From Nocardia sp. NBC_00565 (GTDB lineage: Bacteria; Actinomycetota; Actinomycetes; Mycobacteriales; Mycobacteriaceae), in the NCBI RefSeq assembly GCF_036345915.1, contig NZ_CP107785.1, positions 6,200,001-6,264,000 on the forward strand: 64,000 bases of DNA, written 5' to 3'. Under the pieces are notes generated by a model. That model saw only the letters and a program-made list of their open reading frames with translations. It ran no database searches and had not been told where the DNA came from. Positions 8,472 through 16,574 of the stretch are shown piece after piece (position 1 is the stretch's first letter; each line of letters opens with the position of its first letter). The translations under genes and the position numbers were made by a program.

Positions 8472-9750
8472 CGTCCTCCCTAAAGGTCAGGGATTCCTAC
8501 CAGCGCCTTGCGGCGCTCTGGGTGGGTTCCTGCTTCAACGCGCTGCGCCCGGCCGGAGCCCGGTCTTACCTGCACTCCACAAGCGTTTAATCTCTCCGCC
8601 CGTCCGGCGGCGAGAATGTTGTTGGCGGCGTTCACGTCCCGGTCATGGACCGCGCCGCAACCACAGGTCCAGGCACGCACGTGGAGTGGCTTCTTCCCGT
8701 CGACAGCGCCGCACACCGAGCACAACTGTGATGACGGGAAGAACCGGTCCACCTTCCCGAAATACCTGCCATACCGGTTCGCCTTCTCCTGCAGAAGGCG
8801 CGTGAACAGCCCCCAACCAGCGTCGTGCACCGACTTCGCCAGCCGGGTCCGCGCCAAGCCTTTGACACACAGGTCCTCGACGTACACCGCTTGGTTCTCG
8901 CCGATGATCGCCGTGGAATGCTTGTGCGCCCAATCAGCGCGGGTGTCACGTACTTTCGCGTGGGCCTTCGCGACCCGGACCCGAGCCTTCGCTCGGTTAC
9001 TGCTGCCCTTCTGTTTCCTCGACAGCGCGCGTTGCGCCTTCTTCAGTCGGCGTTCGGCGTGACGCAGGAACCTCGGGTTACTGACCGTTTTACCGTTGCT
9101 CAGGACAGCGAACGTGTCGAGGCCGAGGTCGATGCCGACCTCGGTGTCGCACTCCGGCAGCGGCACCGCCTCGACCTCGACGACGAAGCTTGCGTAGTAC
9201 CGGCCGCTAACATCCTTTATGACGGTGACCGACGACGGCTCCGACGGAAGTTCCCGCGACCAGGCAACATTCACGTCTCCGATCTTCGGAAGTCGCAGTT
9301 TCCCGCCGCCGGTGATACTCCACCGCGCGTTCGCCGTGAACCGGATCGATTGACGGTTGTCGCGGCGAGACCGGTACCGGGGCGGGTGGATCTTCGCCCC
9401 TTTCCGCTTCCCGGTCACCGAGGCGAAAAAGTTCCGGTACGCGGTCGCCAGGTCGGCGAGCGCCTGCTGGAGCACAACCGCCGACACCGTATTGAGCCAC
9501 ACTCGTTCGGGGGTTCTCTTCGCCTCTGTCAGCGCTTTCGACAGTTGCGCGTCGGTGACGCGCACGCCTTCCGCGCGTGCTTGTTCACGCGCGGTGAGGG
9601 CGTCGTTGTAGACGACTCGAGCGCAACCGAACGCTTGCGCCAGTGCCGAGGTCTGCCCGGATGTCGGGTAGAGGCGGTACCGGTAACGGAGCTGCACACC
9701 AGCGACATTAGCCTCTCGGTTTGTGGGTGGCAGCCTTTAGGTACGCACAG
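8468..9750 (-). mobile_element. IS605-type tnpB-only insertion sequence
   Basis: The right end is recognisable on the minus strand: after the tnpB stop the sequence reads CCCTGACCTTTAGGGAGGACGTCAA, here described as a short hairpin followed by AGGACGTCAA, as at IS605/IS1341-type ends. The last base is taken as 8468. The left end is not exact; upstream of tnpB a CCTAAAGG motif at about 9736-9743 suggests it lies near 9750. No tnpA transposase is present, so mobility would need an enzyme in trans. Confidence 0.7.
8480..9697 (-). CDS. tnpB: TnpB RNA-guided nuclease of an IS605-type element
   Basis: A 405-residue protein with an N-terminal helix-turn-helix/wedge region and a split RuvC nuclease. 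The RuvC residues are D190 in GIDLGLDT, E274 in VYVEDL and D354 in HDRDVNAANN. The zinc finger (C326, C329, C345, C347) lies between the second and third RuvC motifs. All three catalytic acids are intact, so the protein may still be active. TnpB is guided by an omega RNA made from its own 3' end and the right end of the element. It starts with GTG at 9697. Confidence 0.93.
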   Translation of the reverse strand: MQLRYRYRLYPTSGQTSALAQAFGCARVVYNDALTAREQARAEGVRVTDAQLSKALTEAKRTPERVWLNTVSAVVLQQALADLATAYRNFFASVTGKRKGAKIHPPRYRSRRDNRQSIRFTANARWSITGGGKLRLPKIGDVNVAWSRELPSEPSSVTVIKDVSGRYYASFVVEVEAVPLPECDTEVGIDLGLDTFAVLSNGKTVSNPRFLRHAERRLKKAQRALSRKQKGSSNRAKARVRVAKAHAKVRDTRADWAHKHSTAIIGENQAVYVEDLCVKGLARTRLAKSVHDAGWGLFTRLLQEKANRYGRYFGKVDRFFPSSQLCSVCGAVDGKKPLHVRAWTCGCGAVHDRDVNAANNILAAGRAERLNACGVQVRPGSGRAQRVEAGTHPERRKALVGIPDL

Positions 9751-9782
9751 GCAGGCATTGTGTTTTCGCGCTGCATGCGCAT

Positions 9783-10010
9783 TTGGTCTTCGTCACACTC
9801 GTGGATCCCGAAAAATATTCGGCCACAGTCGATCCGATCCGGAAGCTCGATCCGTCCGGTATCTTCAGCACGCACCTTCCTCCGGCGGTCGATATGAACG
9901 ATCGCATGTTCGAGATGATCTCGGCGGCGCCGACCGCACCCGCCTTCGTCGGACCGGATCAGCGGGCGCTGGAATCCACGTTGGCCGCGTTCGAGCCCTG
10001 GTCCGCCGAA
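9783..10010 (+). pseudogene. C-terminal fragment of an MBL-fold metallo-hydrolase
   Basis: A plus-strand frame encodes about 70 residues (VTLVDPEKYSATVDPIRKLD, then STHLPPA and LESTLAAFEPW) typical of the C-terminal part of actinobacterial MBL-fold hydrolases. The zinc-binding N-terminal half is absent. The frame loses family character after about 10000. The remaining sequence to 10297 contains no gene I can support, only a short coding-like patch near 10180-10245 (LTVWEAFSARINAANPS). The scar lies directly beyond the insertion sequence, suggesting a deletion linked to its arrival. Confidence 0.55.
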
Positions 10011-10297
10011 TCATGCTGGGCAACTGGCATATTCGGCGTCATCCGTACTGGTCGGCCCGCTTCACAGCGCCGCTCGCACGAGGTGGAGAACATTGTTACT
10101 ACCGGTCATCGCTGTGCCATCTACATGTCACTGATTCGCCAAGACAGGTGGCGAAGCTGAATCGGCACTCGGTTTCGGGAAGGCCTCACGGTATGGGAGG
10201 CGTTTAGCGCCCGGATCAACGCGGCGAATCCGAGTGCACCGACCGCTAATTCGGAGGTGCACCATGTCCACGCCGTCGTTCGATCTGGGGGCCCATC

Positions 10298-10771
10298 ATG
10301 TTCGTGCGTAACCGCGCGCCGATTATCGAGGGCGTCACAATCCTGCCCGACCAGCGCGAGTTGGTCAGTACGTTCGGTGGGCAACCACCCGACCCGGACC
10401 AGGACCATCCCCTGCTGCCCTTGGCGCGCGAACTCGCCGAACTGCACCGGCAACGCCATCGGGACCCTTTGGCGACCGCCGGAATCGATTGCCGCCGAGC
10501 CGAACTCGTCACAGCCATCGACAACTGGGTGAGCACCCGGGTGCCGCGTCGGCAATCCACCGCGCACATCCGCGACGAATCGATCGGCGCGACCGTGGAT
10601 CGCATGGCCGCCGCCCACGCGCACGCCAGTCACCTGCTGCACACCGCCGAAAAGGTCGCCGACGACCGGGTGCACGCGGCCTGGTATCGCCTCGCCCTAC
10701 TCGTCGACCATTGGACCGACCTGATAACCGGTTCCGCGCACAACGATTCGCGAGCCCGGCAGTCGGCGTAG
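10298..10771 (+). CDS. DUF4254 domain protein
   Basis: A 157-residue cytoplasmic protein. The segment from about residue 40 (LPLARELAELHRQRH) to 145 (AWYRLALLVDHWTDLI) is all-helical and matches my recollection of the DUF4254 family, which is common in Nocardia and in some bacteria near glycosyltransferases. No catalytic motif is evident. It sits between the insertion-sequence scar and cbs. The function is unknown. Confidence 0.7.
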   Translation: MFVRNRAPIIEGVTILPDQRELVSTFGGQPPDPDQDHPLLPLARELAELHRQRHRDPLATAGIDCRRAELVTAIDNWVSTRVPRRQSTAHIRDESIGATVDRMAAAHAHASHLLHTAEKVADDRVHAAWYRLALLVDHWTDLITGSAHNDSRARQSA

Positions 10772-10795
10772 GCCGCAGCAGGTCCGCTGGTGGAC

Positions 10796-12181
10796 TCAGA
10801 TACTGCCGGTGCTCAGGAAGCCGAGGAGATCGTGGCGGGTGATGACGCCGACCGGCTTGCCGTCCTCGACCACCATCAACGCGTCGGTGTCCGACAGTGC
10901 CTTGGTCGCCGATGAGATGGGTTCACCCGAACCGATCAGCGGGAACGACGGGCTCATGTGCTGGGCCACCGAATCCGTCAGATGCGCACGTCCTTCGAAG
11001 ACGGCCGACAGCAGATCGCGTTCGGTGACGCTGCCCGCGACCTCGCCAGCCATCACCGGCGGTTCGGCGCCGACGACCGGCATCTGCGAAACCCCGTACT
11101 CGCGCAGGATCTCGATCGCATCGCGCAGAGTCTCCGACGGATGGGTGTGCACCAGATCGGGCAGCGCACCCGACTTGCCGCGCAACACGTCACCGACCAG
11201 TGGCTCCGCGGTACTGCCGTCGAGGCGTTCGCGCAGGAAGCCGTAGGAGCTCATCCACTGGTCGTTGAAGATCTTGGACAGGTAGCCGCGGCCGCCGTCG
11301 GGTAGCAGCACGACCACGAGCGCGTCGGGATCGCGGCGCGCGACCTCGATCGCCGCGACGACCGCCATACCGCACGAGCCGCCGACCAGCAGGCCCTCCT
11401 CGCGCGCGAGCCTGCGGGTCATATCGAAGGAGTCGGCGTCGGAGACGGCGATGATCTCGTCCGGAACGGCCGGGTCATAGGCGGAGGGCCAGAAGTCCTC
11501 GCCGACGCCCTCGACCAGATACGGCCGACCGGTGCCGCCGGAGTAGACCGAACCCTCGGGATCGGCGCCGACGATCTTGACCTTGCCGCCGGAAACCTCT
11601 TTCAGGTACCGGCCGGTGCCGGTGATGGTGCCGCCGGTGCCGACGCCCGCCACGAAGTGGGTGACCTTGCCGTCGGTATCGCGCCAGATCTCCGGGCCGG
11701 TGGTCTCATAGTGGCTGTCCGGGCCGCCGGGGTTGGAGTACTGGTCCGGCTTCCACGCGCCGTTGATCTCGCGGACCAGGCGGTCGGAGACGCTGTAGTA
11801 GCTGTCCGGATGATCCGGGGGCACCGCGGTCGGGCACACCACGACCTCGGCGCCGTACGCGCGCAGCACGTTGCGCTTGTCCTCGCTGACCTTGTCCGGG
11901 CAGACGAACACGCATTTGTAGCCGCGCTGCTGCGCGACGAGCGCGAGCCCGACACCGGTATTACCGGAGGTCGGCTCGACGATGGTGCCGCCGGGCCGCA
12001 ACTCGCCGGAGACCTCCGCCGCGTCGATCATCTTCACGGCAATGCGATCCTTCGAGCTACCGCCCGGATTCAGGTACTCGATCTTGGCCGCAACGACGCC
12101 GGCGTTGGGCCCCACCACCGAGTTCAACCGAACCAGCGGCGTATTGCCGATGAGGTCAACGACGTGATCCGCGATGCGCAT
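10796..12181 (-). CDS. cbs: Cystathionine beta-synthase with C-terminal CBS pair
   Basis: A 461-residue protein, closely resembling M. tuberculosis Rv1077. Residues 1-310 form the fold-type II PLP domain with K44 in NPGGSSKDRIA, the substrate loop TSGNTG (about 71-76) and GTGGTITG. Residues 330-461 hold two CBS motifs. It condenses serine and homocysteine to cystathionine, the first reverse-transsulfuration step. The start at 12181 (MRIADH) matches the family; the frame is open far upstream but that part is not coding. Two codons further upstream is another ATG. Confidence 0.95.
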   Translation of the reverse strand: MRIADHVVDLIGNTPLVRLNSVVGPNAGVVAAKIEYLNPGGSSKDRIAVKMIDAAEVSGELRPGGTIVEPTSGNTGVGLALVAQQRGYKCVFVCPDKVSEDKRNVLRAYGAEVVVCPTAVPPDHPDSYYSVSDRLVREINGAWKPDQYSNPGGPDSHYETTGPEIWRDTDGKVTHFVAGVGTGGTITGTGRYLKEVSGGKVKIVGADPEGSVYSGGTGRPYLVEGVGEDFWPSAYDPAVPDEIIAVSDADSFDMTRRLAREEGLLVGGSCGMAVVAAIEVARRDPDALVVVLLPDGGRGYLSKIFNDQWMSSYGFLRERLDGSTAEPLVGDVLRGKSGALPDLVHTHPSETLRDAIEILREYGVSQMPVVGAEPPVMAGEVAGSVTERDLLSAVFEGRAHLTDSVAQHMSPSFPLIGSGEPISSATKALSDTDALMVVEDGKPVGVITRHDLLGFLSTGSI

Positions 12182-12367
12182 GCCCCCCATCGTTGCAGAA
12201 GGGGTGCCGCGGCGTTCGCGACGGGCCCGGAGGCGGTAGCGACAGCGTAACCACGGAGGGCACCGTGAATGTCGCAGATCAGACAACTGTGAGTTCGCGC
12301 ACGTCGCGTCGGAGCGTCTTACCGCGACTGTCCGCAGCGCGTCGATCACCCGCTTAAGATCGCCGAC

Positions 12368-12829
12368 ATGAGGCAGCCGAACAGCGCTCGAGCCGCGACA
12401 GTTCTGGCCGGAGCGGCAGTAGCCGCGGGACTCGTCGGGGCGGCGCCCGCGCAGGCCGCGACCGTGCAATTCCCGCAGGTGCCCACGCTCGCGCACGGCG
12501 GACTGTGCTGGACCACCATCCGCACCTGGGCCGACACCAGTCCGGACTGGCCGGGCCGGGCCGTCCTCAATGTGCGCGCGGATCCGGTCTCCGGGCTCGG
12601 TCCCGGCAACTACCCGCTGGCCCCGCTGTGCGAGGTCCGCACCTCCGTCGCGTGGCGCAATCTGAACACCGGCGCGACGGGCACCTACGACAACAACGTG
12701 GTCACCGGCCTGTACGGCAGCATCCAGTACGCCCTGTTCCAGGACACCGGCCCCGGCCGGATCGAGGTCACCGTCACCACGGACACCGCGAACGTTCCGG
12801 CGCGCGGAACCTTCGACGTGCCCGCCTGA
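12368..12829 (+). CDS. Secreted protein of unknown function
   Basis: A 153-residue protein. Residues 1-30 form a clear Sec signal peptide ending APAQA-ATV. The mature part is beta-rich with two cysteines (LCWTT and PLCEVR) that could form a disulfide. Similar small secreted proteins occur widely in Nocardia, but I recognise no named domain. The preceding 186 bases (12182-12367) hold the divergent cbs/secreted-protein promoters; nothing specific is seen there. Confidence 0.75.
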   Translation: MRQPNSARAATVLAGAAVAAGLVGAAPAQAATVQFPQVPTLAHGGLCWTTIRTWADTSPDWPGRAVLNVRADPVSGLGPGNYPLAPLCEVRTSVAWRNLNTGATGTYDNNVVTGLYGSIQYALFQDTGPGRIEVTVTTDTANVPARGTFDVPA

Positions 12830-12872
12830 GAGCCCAGCACATCCCGGCGAACAAGCCGTACCATTTGTTCTT

Positions 12873-13838
12873 GTGGCACCTCGGATCAGCTGGCGAACAG
12901 CGGCCATGACCGGTGCAGCGACCGTGCTGGCCGGGTCCAGTGCGGGCACCGCGTCGTGGGCGGCATATCGAATTCTCATGGCACAGGCGGGCATCGCGCG
13001 CGGCGTCATCGGTCGCGATACCGCCAAACCGCCGGAGGCGGACGGCATTTACACAGCGGGCTGCGTCGCGCCCGAACCCTGGCGATCCGGCAAGCCGGTC
13101 GATGTGCACCTGATGATCTTCGGCGACTCCACCGCCGCCGGCGTGGGCTGCGTGAGCGCTGAGGAGGTGCCGGGCGTGCGTATCGCGCGCGGGCTGGCCG
13201 AAACCACGGGTATGCGGATCAGGTTGAGCACCAAGGCGATTTCCGGCGCGACCTCCAAGGGCCTGGCCGGTCAGGTGGACGCGATGTTCGTCGCGGGACC
13301 GCCGCCGGACGCCGCGGTGATCTTCGTCGGGGCCAATGACATCACCAAGAAGCATTCCGTCACCGCGTCGGCGCGCAGGTTGGGCGCCACGGTGGCCCGG
13401 CTGCAGTTGGCCGGCAGTGTTGTCGTGGTCGGCACCTGCCCGGATCTGGGCACTGTCGCCGTGATTCCGCAGCCGCTGCGCACCATCGTGCACAACTGGA
13501 GCGTACGACTGGCCAAGGCGCAACTCGGGGTGACCGCGGCGGCGGGCGGAAATCCGGTGCCGCTCGGCGATCTCGGCCCGGAATTCCTCACCGCGCCCGG
13601 TCGCATGTTCGCCGACGACGGCTTCCATCCCTCCGCCGACGGCTATGCGTTGGCGGCGGGGAAAATCCTGCCCGTCCTGGTTACCGCACTCGCAGAGCGG
13701 CGTTCCGAAACGCCGCAAGCCCGCTCGGCCGAACGTCGCGGTATTACCGCTCGGCTGCGCGGACTCATCGAATCACCGGGGTGGCGACCGCGCCGCCCGG
13801 CGGATTCGGTACACATAGAAGTGCCAGTACAAAACTGA
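12873..13838 (+). CDS. SGNH/GDSL hydrolase
   Basis: A 321-residue protein with an N-terminal hydrophobic segment (residues 10-40) that is a signal peptide or anchor. The GDSL-family blocks are FGDSTAAG (Ser nucleophile, block I, about residue 85), FVGANDITK (block III) and DGFHPSADGY (block V Asp-His). It corresponds in position to M. tuberculosis Rv1075c, a cell-envelope esterase adjacent to fadA3. It starts with GTG at 12873 and is followed by fadA3 after 24 bases, suggesting co-transcription. Confidence 0.88.
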   Translation: MAPRISWRTAAMTGAATVLAGSSAGTASWAAYRILMAQAGIARGVIGRDTAKPPEADGIYTAGCVAPEPWRSGKPVDVHLMIFGDSTAAGVGCVSAEEVPGVRIARGLAETTGMRIRLSTKAISGATSKGLAGQVDAMFVAGPPPDAAVIFVGANDITKKHSVTASARRLGATVARLQLAGSVVVVGTCPDLGTVAVIPQPLRTIVHNWSVRLAKAQLGVTAAAGGNPVPLGDLGPEFLTAPGRMFADDGFHPSADGYALAAGKILPVLVTALAERRSETPQARSAERRGITARLRGLIESPGWRPRRPADSVHIEVPVQN

Positions 13839-13862
13839 GCAGCGAGTACATAAGGAGCCCTC

Positions 13863-15083
13863 ATGCCTGAGGCAGTTATCGTTTCGACCGCCCGCTCGCC
13901 CATCGGCCGGGCCGTCAAGGGTTCGCTGGCCGATATTCGGCCCGACGATCTGACCACCCAGATCGTGCGTGCGGCGCTCGACAAGGTGCCTGCCCTGGAC
14001 CCGGCGCAGATCGACGACCTGGTCCTGGGCTGCGGCTCGCCCGGCGGCGAGCAGGGCTTCAATATCGCCCGCATTGTCGCGGTGCAGCTGGGCTACGACT
14101 TCGTGCCCGGTACCACCGTGCACCGCTACTGCGCTTCATCGCTGCAGTCCACCCGGATGGCCTTCCACGCGATCAAGGCCGGTGAGGGTGATGTGTTCAT
14201 CTCCGCCGGTGTCGAGACCGTGTCGCGCTACAAGAACGGCTCCGCCGACAGCTGGCCCAATACCAAGAACCCGCTCTTCGCCGAGGCCGAGGCCCGGACC
14301 GCGAAGAGCGCCGAGGGCGGCGCGGGCATCTGGCACGACCCGCGCGAAGACGGCCTGATCCCGGACGCCTACATCGCGATGGGCCAGACCGCCGAGAACG
14401 TCGCCTCCTCCACCGGCATCACCCGCGAGGAGCAGGACCGCTGGGGCGTGCGCTCGCAGAACCGCGCCGAGCAGGCCATCAAGGCGGGCTTCTTCGAGCG
14501 CGAGATCACCCCGATCACGCTGCCCGACGGCACCGTCGTCGCCAAGGATGACGGCCCGCGCGCCGGCGTGACCTACGAGGCGGTCAGCCAGCTGAAGCCG
14601 GTCTTCCGTCCGGACGGCACCGTCACCGCGGCCAACTGCTGTCCGCTCAACGACGGCGCGGCCGCGCTGGTCATCATGAGCGACACCAAGGCCAAGGAGC
14701 TCGGCCTGACCCCGCTGGCGCGCATCGTGTCCACCGGTGTCTCCGGCCTTTCCCCGGAGATAATGGGCCTCGGCCCGATCGAGGCCGTCAAGCGCGCGCT
14801 GGCGCTGGCGGGCAAGTCGGTCGACGATATCGACCTGTTCGAGATCAACGAGGCCTTCGCGGTGCAGGTGCTCGGCTCGGCTCGCGCGCTGAAGATCGAC
14901 GAGGACAAGCTGAACGTGTCCGGTGGCGCGATCGCCCTCGGCCACCCCTTCGGCATGACCGGCGCTCGCATCACCACCACGCTGCTCAACAACCTGCAGA
15001 CCTACGACAAGCAGTTCGGTGTGGAGACGATGTGCGTCGGCGGCGGCCAGGGTATGGCGATGGTCATCGAGCGCCTGAGCTGA
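13863..15083 (+). CDS. fadA3: Acetyl-CoA C-acetyltransferase (thiolase)
   Basis: A 406-residue thiolase with all family motifs: the acyl-accepting C90 in HRYCASSLQ, NEAFAVQ, the histidine in GGAIALGHPFGMTGAR, and the second cysteine in CVGGGQG. It catalyses the last step of beta-oxidation (thiolysis of 3-ketoacyl-CoA) or the reverse condensation. Position next to the GDSL hydrolase matches fadA3 (Rv1074c) of M. tuberculosis. ATG 13863 follows AAGGAGCCCTC. Confidence 0.94.
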   Translation: MPEAVIVSTARSPIGRAVKGSLADIRPDDLTTQIVRAALDKVPALDPAQIDDLVLGCGSPGGEQGFNIARIVAVQLGYDFVPGTTVHRYCASSLQSTRMAFHAIKAGEGDVFISAGVETVSRYKNGSADSWPNTKNPLFAEAEARTAKSAEGGAGIWHDPREDGLIPDAYIAMGQTAENVASSTGITREEQDRWGVRSQNRAEQAIKAGFFEREITPITLPDGTVVAKDDGPRAGVTYEAVSQLKPVFRPDGTVTAANCCPLNDGAAALVIMSDTKAKELGLTPLARIVSTGVSGLSPEIMGLGPIEAVKRALALAGKSVDDIDLFEINEAFAVQVLGSARALKIDEDKLNVSGGAIALGHPFGMTGARITTTLLNNLQTYDKQFGVETMCVGGGQGMAMVIERLS

Positions 15084-15112
15084 TTTCGCGCCCCTCGGGG
15101 TGATTCGTCGAG

Positions 15113-15142
15113 CGGCTTCCTATCTCGCGGGATAGGGAGCCG
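15113..15142 (+). terminator. Hairpin terminator after the thiolase gene
   Basis: A 12-bp stem (CGGCTTCCTATC with GATAGGGAGCCG, one G-U pair) and a 6-nt loop, 30 bases after the thiolase stop. The rest of 15084-15249 has nothing else recognisable. Confidence 0.65.
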
Positions 15143-15249
15143 TTCGGCGTATCGGGGCTGCTATCGCCCTGATTTCTAGTCCGCCGACACCGTTCATCTC
15201 GAATTCTCCTTTGTATCAACAACACTCGGGCATCTGATATCTGGGCGGG

Positions 15250-16218
15250 TCAGTCGAGGGTGGCGATCCAGTCGATCACGGTTTCGACGTAACGTTTCGG
15301 GTCGGGGTCGTGCATGGTGTGCGGCGCGTCGGGCAGCGACACATAGGTGACGGGCCGGCCGGTGGCCTCGAGAATTCGGCACACCTGCTGGGCTTGCAGG
15401 TCGGTGAGGGCGCCGATCAAGTGTCCGGTTTCGGGGTCGGTCATGCGGAAATGGTGAGTGAGCAGGATCGGGACCCGGACCTGGGCGAGCATGGACTGGT
15501 GATCGCAGGCGGTGTTGGCCAGATCGGTCGCCCAGGACCGCGCCCACTCCGGGTCGTATTCCTTCAGATGCTGTGGCGGTTTCGCCGCCGCGCCATCGCT
15601 GGTGCCGTCACCGAGCATGAATCCGATACCCGGCAGCAGCGGCGCGGGCAGTTCGTGCGGGAGAGCTTGCACGAGTCCGTCCCAGTCGCCGATCTCCCAT
15701 TGGTCGCCCAACCATTTGGCCCACGCGGCGAACATCGGCCCCAGGGTTTGCATCATGCCCGGCCCGTAGGGCGGCGCGGCTTGGGCGGAGAACAGCGGCG
15801 GATCCTCGAGCACCGCCGCCCGGATCTGCCCGGGTTTGGCGAAGGCGGCCAGCCAGGCCGCGATGACACCGCCCGAAGAATTCCCGGCTGCCAAGGTGGG
15901 CCGCCCGATCACCCGGTCGATGAACCGCACCAGATCGTTGCCGACGTTATCCAGGGTGTAGCGCCCGGGCGTCCAGGTAGACCGGCCCTGCCCGCGCAGG
16001 TCGACGGCGAACACCTGGAAGTGCGGCATCAGCAACGGAATGGCTTTTTCGTAGCCCCACCACGACTCACCTTGCGCCGGGATGAGCAGCAGCGCCGGTG
16101 CGCACGGGTCACCTTCGACGACGTAATTCATCCGTATTTCGCCGAGATCAACTGTGTACTCAGCGAATTCGTGTGGTACGAAGGTTTCGGCGCGGTCGGC
16201 CGCTTCGGACTTACCCAT
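15250..16218 (-). CDS. Alpha/beta fold hydrolase
   Basis: A 322-residue soluble alpha/beta hydrolase. The oxyanion region is LLLIPAQGESWWGY (about residues 43-56), the nucleophile elbow GNSSGG (about residue 113), and the catalytic histidine lies in LPDAPHTMHDPDPKRY near the C-terminus. The elbow GNSSGG is like carboxylesterases and C-C hydrolases; the substrate cannot be told. ATG 16218 is preceded by AGAAAGGAT. It is transcribed away from the palindrome-rich gap at 16219-16574. Confidence 0.85.
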   Translation of the reverse strand: MGKSEAADRAETFVPHEFAEYTVDLGEIRMNYVVEGDPCAPALLLIPAQGESWWGYEKAIPLLMPHFQVFAVDLRGQGRSTWTPGRYTLDNVGNDLVRFIDRVIGRPTLAAGNSSGGVIAAWLAAFAKPGQIRAAVLEDPPLFSAQAAPPYGPGMMQTLGPMFAAWAKWLGDQWEIGDWDGLVQALPHELPAPLLPGIGFMLGDGTSDGAAAKPPQHLKEYDPEWARSWATDLANTACDHQSMLAQVRVPILLTHHFRMTDPETGHLIGALTDLQAQQVCRILEATGRPVTYVSLPDAPHTMHDPDPKRYVETVIDWIATLD

Positions 16219-16375
16219 GATCGTCGATCCTTTCTACGAGGATGGACTGACAGGTGACCAGCCCTCAACATAACCGACCAGCTAATTCCTGGTGATCTCT
16301 TGACGCATGAACCACCGTAGGAAGTAGCTAGGACAGTCTCCGGCCTAGGTCGGAGGCAGGGTCCAGGTTGCGAAT

Positions 16376-16397
16376 CGCTACGCGGATCCGCGTAGCG
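16376..16397. promoter_or_regulatory. Perfect 22-bp palindrome, candidate operator
   Basis: CGCTACGCGGA and its exact complement TCCGCGTAGCG abut without a spacer. About 20 bases upstream, at 16338-16355, lies a second near-palindrome (CTCCGGCCT / AGGTCGGAG, one mismatch). Both sit in the 356-base gap between two minus-strand genes, about 160 bases upstream of the hydrolase start. They could be regulator sites or RNA structures. No dedicated regulator gene is adjacent. Confidence 0.45.
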
Positions 16398-16518
16398 GGG
16401 GCTACATGACGGCAGCAAGGGGTGTGATCGGTTATGGTCCGCGACTCCGACCGAGGACGAGGCACGAACCATCACACGGGTTCCCGACCCGATATGGGAT
16501 AGAACCCCGAAAACGGCA

Positions 16519-16559
16519 GCGGCCCCAGTCACCTGGATTACCAAGGGAACTGGGGCCGC
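16519..16559 (-). terminator. Terminator of the Bax-inhibitor-1 gene
   Basis: An 11-bp perfect stem (GCGGCCCCAGT at 16519-16529 and ACTGGGGCCGC at 16549-16559) with a 19-nt loop lies 16 bases beyond the stop of the minus-strand gene. Confidence 0.7.
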
Positions 16560-16574
16560 GGACGGCTTGGGGGA

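Noticed and set aside
8468..9750. Calling the TnpB element an autonomous transposon
   Set aside because: No tnpA is present and the left end could not be placed precisely.
8825..10207. A 460-codon plus-strand frame opposite tnpB
   Set aside because: Opposite a protein with intact catalytic motifs, and Arg-rich with no family pattern.
12182..13048. An N-terminal extension of about 290 codons upstream of cbs in the same frame
   Set aside because: It is antisense to the secreted-protein and GDSL genes. The cbs start MRIADH matches the family.
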